Shown one piece after another: positions 1 to 5,300 of a stretch of 6,037 nucleotides of DNA (its first letter is position 1; every line of letters begins with the position of its first letter). Where the stretch lies: assembly GCA_031265635.1 (NCBI GenBank), contig JAISCK010000199.1:1-6037 (forward strand), in the 5' to 3' direction. The stretch comes from Spirochaetaceae bacterium (GTDB taxonomy: Bacteria > Spirochaetota > Spirochaetia > Treponematales > Breznakiellaceae). The translations under genes were made by a program, and so were the position numbers. The notes under the pieces are model-generated. The model was not told the DNA's origin. It ran no database searches and saw nothing but the letters and a program-made list of their open reading frames with translations.

Positions 1-627
1 GTTGGGCCAGGCGCCAATGCTGTAATCAAAGTTGGAAAAATCGGTTATCCAGTGAACATAATTCTGGAATACTTTGGGAAACACTACGAGGTCAAAGCCC
101 ATACCAAAGTCTATATCGCTGTTATTGTGGTCCCTGAAAGTTTTGCCGACCACAACGCTTGTTTCCGAAGGCATCCCCAAAAGGGTCCCCGGATAGGTAA
201 CGGCGGCATATATCTGGAAGGCTGTTGTATTAATAGCATCGTCGCCGAGATTGATTGCCTGAAAACTCCCACCGAAGGCAACAGCCGTGGAAGTCGTGGG
301 AAGCTGAATCTTAAAGCCCATGAGCAGGTCGTTATTCCCGTATTCACCTATATCCGGCTGAATATCAAAGGCCAGGCTCAGTTCAATCCAATGGAAAAAA
401 CTCGCGCTGACAGCGGGGATATGGTTAATCTTGTCGTCTATGATGGTATGGTATCCGAAATCAAGGCCCACGTCGGCGGATCTTTCCCAGCCTATGCGGC
501 CTGTGGGAATCGAATACAGTCCTGTGGCGCCGCTAAGATTCATGCCCTTGAGCGAATTGGTCTGGGCGCTTAGAGCGGACGCAAAAACAGCAAGCGCGAT
601 CGCGGCCAAAAAAAAGCCTTTTTTCAT
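1..627 (-). CDS. Secreted, probably outer-membrane beta-barrel protein (C-terminus beyond window)
   Basis: The frame is open for 209 codons from the ATG at 627 to the window edge, so the C-terminus is missing. Residues 1-21 form a classical Sec signal peptide: Lys-Lys, then a hydrophobic core, then ALSA before Gln22 (signal peptidase I type, no lipobox Cys). The mature part opens with a motif around residues 30-43 (SGATGLYSIPTGRIGW). It then shows alternating polar/hydrophobic stretches rich in Gly, Phe, Tyr, Asn and Asp, as expected for outer-membrane beta-strands. The 'G-TGL---PTGR' opening resembles that of YjbH-like and related envelope barrels, but I cannot confirm a family. The start is supported by an AGGAGGA Shine-Dalgarno (641-635) 7 bases upstream. 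It lies 65 bases after sir2, behind a probable terminator, so it is probably a separate transcription unit. Localisation is inferred; a periplasmic beta-rich protein is the alternative. Confidence 0.75.
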   Translation of the reverse strand, partial: MKKGFFLAAIALAVFASALSAQTNSLKGMNLSGATGLYSIPTGRIGWERSADVGLDFGYHTIIDDKINHIPAVSASFFHWIELSLAFDIQPDIGEYGNNDLLMGFKIQLPTTSTAVAFGGSFQAINLGDDAINTTAFQIYAAVTYPGTLLGMPSETSVVVGKTFRDHNNSDIDFGMGFDLVVFPKVFQNYVHWITDFSNFDYSIGAWPN

Positions 628-634
628 AATTCAT

Positions 635-641
635 TCCTCCT
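635..641 (-). promoter_or_regulatory. Shine-Dalgarno of the secreted protein gene
   Basis: Reading the minus strand, AGGAGGA lies 7 bases before the ATG at 627. It fixes this start over the out-of-frame ATG at 634, which lies next to the Shine-Dalgarno itself. Confidence 0.8.
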
Positions 642-647
642 GAATAA

Positions 648-676
648 AGTATAGTCTATATGGAAACAAAAATAAA
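648..676 (-). promoter_or_regulatory. Possible sigma-70 promoter for the secreted protein gene
   Basis: Minus strand: a good -10 box TATACT (653-648) lies 17 bases downstream of a weak -35 candidate TTTATT (676-671). Transcription would start near 641, giving a leader of about 14 bases that begins at the Shine-Dalgarno. The -35 overlaps the T-tract of the putative upstream terminator, so the match may partly reflect AT-rich DNA. Confidence 0.35.
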
Positions 677-700
677 GCTAACGGCAAACCGCTTATAGCT
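662..700 (-). terminator. Probable Rho-independent terminator after sir2
   Basis: Minus strand: AGCTA (700-696) pairs with TAGCT (680-676), and inside it GCGG (692-689) pairs with CCGT (684-681, one G-T pair) across a TTTG loop. A T-rich run TTATTTTTGTTT follows at 675-664. The sir2 stop codon (695-693) forms a three-base bulge on the 5' side of the stem. The bulge and short helices make this a moderate terminator, but position and T-tract fit the end of the lipoprotein-sir2 unit. Confidence 0.45.
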
Positions 701-1481
701 CCAGATTCGAAAAAACAGTACTCAAATCTTCAAATTTAAGAACCGCGTCAGCATCCCTGGGGGTCGGCATATTGTTTACTATGACTATGTTTCCGCCTGA
801 ATGGAGGGTAAGATCGGGCAGGGCCGCCGCGGGATATACGGTGAGGCTGGTTCCGAGGACCAGCAGCAGGCCGGCTTCCCGGGCCAGGCGCTCCGCGTCG
901 GAAAGGGCGCGGGGCGGGAGGGATTCGCCAAAAAAAGTTATGGCCGGTTTCAGCACCGCCCCGCAGGAACCGCAGCGGGGCAGCGCCCCCTGACGGACCA
1001 GGGCGGCCGCGGCGTCAAAACCCATGGAAGTATTTTCGCTGCCGGCGCCGGCGGGGTTTTCCCGCAGTTTCTCAAGGGCCCGGGGATTTACGCAGCGGGG
1101 GCAGTAATGTACCGAGGGGGAACCGTGTATCTCAATCACCGTGCGGCTTCCGCCTTTCTGGTGAAGGAGGTCTATATTCTGGGTTATCACGCCCCGTATA
1201 AGGCCCCGCTCTTCGAGCCGGCCAAGGGCGCGGTGAACAAGAGAGGCTTCTTTTTCATCAATATTGTAAATAAAATCCCGCGCCGAACGGTAATAAAAAG
1301 ACGGGTCCTTAAAAAAATAATCAATATCGAAAATTTTTTCGGCGTCCATTTCTTTGTAGAGGCCGTTCTTTCCCCGGAAGTCCCGTATGCCCGACAGGGT
1401 ACTTACCCCTGCGCCGGTAAGGGCTACGGCTTTTTTTGAGGATTGTATAAGGCCGGCAAGTCTGGCTATATCCCCGTTCAT
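693..1481 (-). CDS. Sir2-family NAD-dependent protein deacylase (sirtuin)
   Basis: A 262-residue protein with the full sirtuin signature. The NAD-binding motif is GAGVSTLSGIRDFRG (23-37), the ribose and nicotinamide motif is TQNID (100-104), and the catalytic base is His119 in EIHGS. Four zinc cysteines are present (Cys127, Cys130, Cys170, Cys173), with KPAITFFGE at 178-186 and GTSLTVYPA at 210-218. The family removes acetyl or other acyl groups from lysines, consuming NAD+ and releasing nicotinamide and O-acyl-ADP-ribose; location should be cytoplasmic. TQNIDLLHQKGG and VIEIHG resemble the Thermotoga-type (class U) enzymes, and I do not see the Tyr/Arg pair typical of CobB/SIRT5 desuccinylases, so deacetylation is more likely. 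The zinc loop between cysteine pairs is 39 residues, longer than the roughly 20 usual in compact bacterial enzymes. The ATG lies 7 bases after the lipoprotein stop with only a weak Shine-Dalgarno (AAAGAG region), suggesting translational coupling. Confidence 0.95.
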   Translation of the reverse strand: MNGDIARLAGLIQSSKKAVALTGAGVSTLSGIRDFRGKNGLYKEMDAEKIFDIDYFFKDPSFYYRSARDFIYNIDEKEASLVHRALGRLEERGLIRGVITQNIDLLHQKGGSRTVIEIHGSPSVHYCPRCVNPRALEKLRENPAGAGSENTSMGFDAAAALVRQGALPRCGSCGAVLKPAITFFGESLPPRALSDAERLAREAGLLLVLGTSLTVYPAAALPDLTLHSGGNIVIVNNMPTPRDADAVLKFEDLSTVFSNLEL

Positions 1482-1488
1482 GACTCTT

Positions 1489-2211
1489 TTAGATAAGTTT
1501 TAGCTGTTTAAGCATATTCTCGATGATGGCATCGACAGTACCTTCTTCGGTTGAAGCGTAATTTGACGCTATGCCGCCCGCGATGGCCACGGCCATTGCC
1601 TCATTAGGCGAAGAGGGAGTACCGGTAAAACCCGCGATATAGCCTGACGCGCCGCCGGCCTGTTCCGCTTCCGAGGCGAGGAGTACCGCCGCGGCCAGCG
1701 CGAGCTTGGTTGGGTCTGAATTCTCAATAAAGGCCTCAAAGGCAGTCGGATCGCCGGGATCAGGCAGGGCGGCAAGCAGGGTTGACGCCGTGGCGCCGAG
1801 GTTGTCAAGGCTGTCTATAACATTTTCAACCAGGGCAAGCACATCGGCGTCGACACCGGAATCTATGGCGTCAAGAATCTCCTGGGATTTACCAAGCACC
1901 GTATTGCCGAGGCCGGCGGCGTTTGCCGCGGCTTCCAGGGCGGCGCTTTCCAGGTCAAGTTTAGACTGGCCCGAGGCGCCTTTAAGCGCGGCCTCTATGC
2001 CTTTAAGAATCGCCAGAGAGGTGTCGGGATCATTGCCGTTCTGCGCGATAAGGTCATCCACATTGGAAGCCGTTACCTTGATGTTTAGTTTGGTACGGTC
2101 CCTCTGGGCCCAGGTCGCGAGCGAAGTGGAAAAGAAGTCCGTACAGGAAACCAGGCTGAAAATCCCCAGTACCGGAAAGAGCGCAAGTACCTTAAAACAG
2201 TTTTTTTCCAT
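1489..2211 (-). CDS. Alanine-rich lipoprotein of unknown function
   Basis: A 240-residue protein starting at the ATG at 2211, which has an AAAGGAG Shine-Dalgarno 5 bases upstream. Residues 1-22 are a lipoprotein signal peptide (Met-Glu-Lys, hydrophobic core, then LVS) with the lipidated residue at Cys23. The mature part begins TDFFSTSLATWAQRD and continues with VTASNVDDLIAQ. The remainder is rich in Ala, Leu, Asp, Ser and Gly, with helix-like stretches (around 85-100 and 175-190) and a Pro/Asp-rich break near 150-155 (LPDPGDPTAF). I recognise no enzyme motif or named domain. It should be anchored to the outer leaflet of the inner membrane or to the outer membrane. It is first in a two-gene unit with sir2. 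Upstream in-frame starts at 2256 (TTG) and 2229 (ATG) are rejected because they coincide with the -35 and -10 boxes of its own promoter. Confidence 0.85.
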   Translation of the reverse strand: MEKNCFKVLALFPVLGIFSLVSCTDFFSTSLATWAQRDRTKLNIKVTASNVDDLIAQNGNDPDTSLAILKGIEAALKGASGQSKLDLESAALEAAANAAGLGNTVLGKSQEILDAIDSGVDADVLALVENVIDSLDNLGATASTLLAALPDPGDPTAFEAFIENSDPTKLALAAAVLLASEAEQAGGASGYIAGFTGTPSSPNEAMAVAIAGGIASNYASTEEGTVDAIIENMLKQLKLI

Positions 2212-2216
2212 AATAG

Positions 2217-2223
2217 CTCCTTT
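2217..2223 (-). promoter_or_regulatory. Shine-Dalgarno deciding the lipoprotein start
   Basis: Minus strand AAAGGAG lies 5 bases before the ATG at 2211. It favours this start over the two upstream in-frame candidates and places the signal peptide at the very N-terminus, as a lipoprotein needs. Confidence 0.85.
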
Positions 2224-2227
2224 ATTC

Positions 2228-2256
2228 ATATTATAGAAATATTTCCCACAAGTCAA
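2228..2256 (-). promoter_or_regulatory. Sigma-70 promoter of the lipoprotein-sir2 unit
   Basis: Minus strand: TTGACT (2256-2251, five of six to consensus) is followed by TATAAT (2235-2230, perfect, 15-base spacer) or by the overlapping TAATAT (2233-2228, 17-base spacer). Transcription should begin near 2223, which leaves a leader of only about 12 bases starting at the Shine-Dalgarno. Confidence 0.7.
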
Positions 2257-2266
2257 TTAAATATAT

Positions 2267-2334
2267 CGGTAAATCCGGTAAAAATCCGGTCTTTGGACCG
2301 CTTCTCAATTTGACATTTTAAGGCGGTCCCGGTA
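2267..2334. repeat. Cluster of six CGGT(A/C) elements between divergent promoters (candidate operators)
   Basis: CGGTA or CGGTC occurs on the plus strand at 2267-2271, 2276-2280, 2287-2291, 2324-2328 and 2330-2334, and in reverse (GACCG) at 2296-2300. Two copies sit in a longer direct repeat AAATCCGGT (2271-2279 and 2282-2290) with an 11-bp period, about one helical turn. Copies 2287-2291 and 2296-2300 form a perfect inverted repeat around TTTG. The last two lie in the spacer and at the edge of the -10 box of the kinase promoter; the first lies about 10 bases upstream of the lipoprotein -35. The repeats are directly visible; protein binding is inferred. Confidence 0.5.
2295..2329. promoter_or_regulatory. 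7-bp inverted repeat bracketing the kinase -35 box
   Basis: GGACCGC (2295-2301) and GCGGTCC (2323-2329) are exact reverse complements separated by 21 bases that include the -35 box TTGACA. Arm centres are 28 bp apart. A dimeric repressor, or a looped pair of dimers, bound here would occlude RNA polymerase. The arms include two of the CGGTC-type elements of the surrounding cluster. Confidence 0.45.
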
Positions 2335-2338
2335 TACT
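2310..2338 (+). promoter_or_regulatory. Near-consensus sigma-70 promoter of the hybrid kinase
   Basis: A perfect -35 box TTGACA (2310-2315), a 17-base spacer and a -10 box TATACT (2333-2338, five of six) predict transcription from about 2345 with a leader of about 20 bases. So strong a core promoter in front of a sensor kinase suggests that repression or other control acts on it. Confidence 0.8.
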
Positions 2339-2352
2339 CCAGAAAGAAATTC

Positions 2353-2359
2353 GAGGGAG
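2353..2359 (+). promoter_or_regulatory. Shine-Dalgarno deciding the TTG start of the kinase
   Basis: GAGGGAG lies 4 bases before TTG at 2364 and downstream of the predicted transcription start. The first in-frame ATG, at 2430, has no comparable site and would begin at the edge of the first membrane helix, dropping the basic N-terminal segment. Confidence 0.65.
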
Positions 2360-2363
2360 TAGC

Positions 2364-5300
2364 TTGCGGTTCTTCAAAAACCTTCTTCAAAAATATATCT
2401 ACTCGGAAGAGCTTTCTCTTGAAGCCAGAATGGTGAATGTCGTATACCTCGTCGGTATGGCAACCGCGTTCACCGCCATGATAACCCGCATCATCATGAG
2501 GTCCAGCCTATATCTCGTCCTGCTGATTCTGTGTTTCAATATTGTCATAGCCTGTCTGATGTTCATCGCCAATCATTTCCGGCTCTACACCCTCTGCCGC
2601 TGGATAACGGTATGCGTACTCTGCGGTGTGCTTTTTCCCCTGGTGTGTTTTGCCCTGGGCGGCATAGAAAGTTCCATGGCGGGCTACTTCGTACTGAGCA
2701 TTATCGTGGTATTCCTCTTAACGCAGGGGAAAAGCCGGATAATCTTCCTCTGCACCCATTTGCTCATGATCATGGCCTGTTACTATCTCAGTTCCCTGCC
2801 CTCCTTTGCCCGTTTTATTCCGGCTGTCAGCAAAACCTACCGCTATCTGGATCATATCCAGACCCTGACGGTCGTGGGCCTCAGCATCGGCGCCGCCATC
2901 ATCTTCCAGAACCGCGTCTATACCAGGGAGCGGGAAAAAGTGGAGACGGCCCAGAACGAGCTTTGCCACCGGGACAAACTGCTCAGCGTAGTAAACCAGG
3001 CCGCCGGCATGCTTCTTTCATCAGAATCAGAATATCTTGAAAAGACCCTGCTCAGGGCCATGGAGGTCCTGGCCCTCTGTGTTGACGCCGACCGCATGTA
3101 TATCTGGAAAAAACGAACCATAAACGGAACGCTGAAATATAACCAGGAATACGAATGGCTCAAAAACAGCAGTTTCGGCGCGAATGCCCTAAAGGAAAAA
3201 ACCGGCGTAAGCTACCTCGAAAAACTCCATTCATGGGAAGAAATTTTTTCAAGCGGCCAGTGCGTAAACAGCCTGGTAACGGAACTCCCCGGCGAAGACA
3301 GCGAATACCTCTCCGTCTGCGCCATCAGATCCATACTCGCCATTCCGGTTTATTTGCAGGAAAAATTCTGGGGCTTTGTCAGCTTTGACGACTGCCACCA
3401 GGACCGGCTCTTTTCCAAAGATGAAATAAGCATACTCCGTTCAGGAAGCCTGCTTCTCGCCAACGCCGTTGTACGGAATACCAATGAGACCATGCTCGGC
3501 GCCAGGCTCAAACAGCAGGAACTCATGTCGGGCATTTCCCAGCGCTTTATATCCAGGGAACCCGTATCCGATCTCATCCTCAGCGCCCTCGGCCGCATGG
3601 GAGAATTCATGAAGGTTGCGAGGATTCTTGTTTTCGTAACCGGAAGCGGCGAAAAGGAACCGGCCTACGCCTGGTTCTCTGGTGAAAAAGGGAAACCCTG
3701 CCTCGGGGGAACGGGCTTTGATGATCTTGTCAACAGTTCCTTTCCCCAAAACACGCCCGAAACAGGCGTTATTTCCGCCGTCTGCGTCGATGACCTGTCC
3801 GCCGGACCGGGGGACAAATACCGCCAGCGGCAAGACGCCGGCCTTACATCCTTTATATGGGCGCCCATGTACATGGACGGCGCTCTATGGGGCGTACTCA
3901 GCATAGAAGAATGTGAGGCCAAACGAAAATGGAGCGAAAGCGATGCCCAGCTTGCCGTCATGGTAAGCAGCGCCATAGCCGGCGCCGTGGCCAGGGACCT
4001 CATGGACAAGGAAAGGGCCGCCGCCCTTGAACAGGCCATGCAGGCAAGCAAGGCCAAGGGGGACTTCCTTTCAAATATGTCCCATGAGATGCGCACCCCG
4101 ATGAACGCCATCATAGGCATGACCGCCATAGGCAAAAACGCCGACGATATAGAAAAAAAAGACTATGCCTTTGGAAAAATCGAAGACGCTTCCTCGCACC
4201 TTTTGGGCGTTATCAACGACATACTGGATATGTCAAAAATAGAAGCCAATAAGCTGGAACTTTCGTCGGAGAGTTTTGATTTTGAAAAGATGCTCCAGAA
4301 GGTAGTCAATGTCATCAATTTCAGGGTCGATGAAAGGCAGCAGTCTTTTTATGTTACCATTGACAAAAGGATACCCCCTATACTTGTCGGCGATGACCAG
4401 CGGCTCGGCCAGGTCATCACCAACCTGCTTTCCAACGCGGTAAAGTTTACCCCGGAACGGGGAACCGTGCGCCTCAACGCCCAGCTTCTCAACACGGAAG
4501 ATAAACCCGAAGGCCGCATCTGTATTGTTCAAATTGAAGTAAGCGATACCGGCATAGGCATCAGCGCCGAACAGCAGAAACGGCTTTTCAATTCTTTTGA
4601 ACAGGCCGAAAACAACACGACCCGCAAATTCGGCGGGACAGGACTCGGCCTCGCGATCTCCAAACGCATAGTAAGCATGATGGGCGGAGAAATACGGATT
4701 GAATCGGAATTGGACAGGGGCGCGTCCTTTATCTTTACCGCGCGGCTCAAAAAAGGCGCCGATACCCGCAAGTCCCTGCTCAAGTCCGGGGTAGACTGGA
4801 GCAATGTGCGCATTCTTGCCGTTGATGACGAAGAAGAAATCAGGCGTTACTTTACCGAAATTTCCCGGCGTTTCGGCATAGTCTGCGATGTGGCCGAAAG
4901 CGGGGAGAGCGCCCTTGAGCTTCTCGAAAAAAACGGACCCTATGACATTTACTTTATAGACTGGAAAATGCCCGGCATGAACGGCATGGAACTCTCAAGC
5001 CGCATACGGAAACAGAACGCCGAAAAATCGGTGGTAACCATGATCTCCGGCACCGAATGGGGACTCATTGAGGACGACGCGAAAAACGCCGGCGTGGACA
5101 AATACCTTGCCAAACCCCTCTTTCCCTCGGCCATCGCCGATCTTATCAATGAATGTATCGGCGTAAAACACTCCGAAGAAAAACAGCGTAACGCTGGCGG
5201 GCTGGACAGTTTTGAAGGTTTCCGCGTACTCCTCGCCGAGGATGTGGAAATAAACAGGGAAATAGTGCTTGCCCTTCTTGAGCCCACAAAAATCAACATT

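Noticed and set aside
52..573. Open plus-strand frame of 173 codons
   Set aside because: Antisense to the secreted protein, whose minus-strand frame has a signal peptide and a strong ribosome site. The plus product has neither.
801..1439. Open plus-strand frame of 212 codons
   Set aside because: It is antisense to the sirtuin, which has every family motif on the minus strand; the plus-strand product shows no domain and has no convincing ribosome site.
1706..2236. Open plus-strand frame of 176 codons
   Set aside because: Antisense to the lipoprotein; its Ser/Ala/Arg-rich product mirrors the Ala-rich lipoprotein codons, and it ends inside the lipoprotein promoter.
2212..2256. N-terminal extension of the lipoprotein from TTG 2256 or ATG 2229
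   Set aside because: These codons coincide with the -35 and -10 boxes, lack ribosome sites, and would place a polar stretch before the lipoprotein signal peptide.
2287..2300. Hairpin CGGTC-TTTG-GACCG as a transcription terminator
   Set aside because: No T-tract follows on the plus strand, and on the minus strand no gene would transcribe into it; an operator role between the divergent promoters explains it better.
2531..3040. Plus-strand open frame of 169 codons within the kinase
   Set aside because: It is a shifted frame over the membrane and linker part of the kinase; the kinase frame itself is continuous, so this is not a frameshifted fragment.
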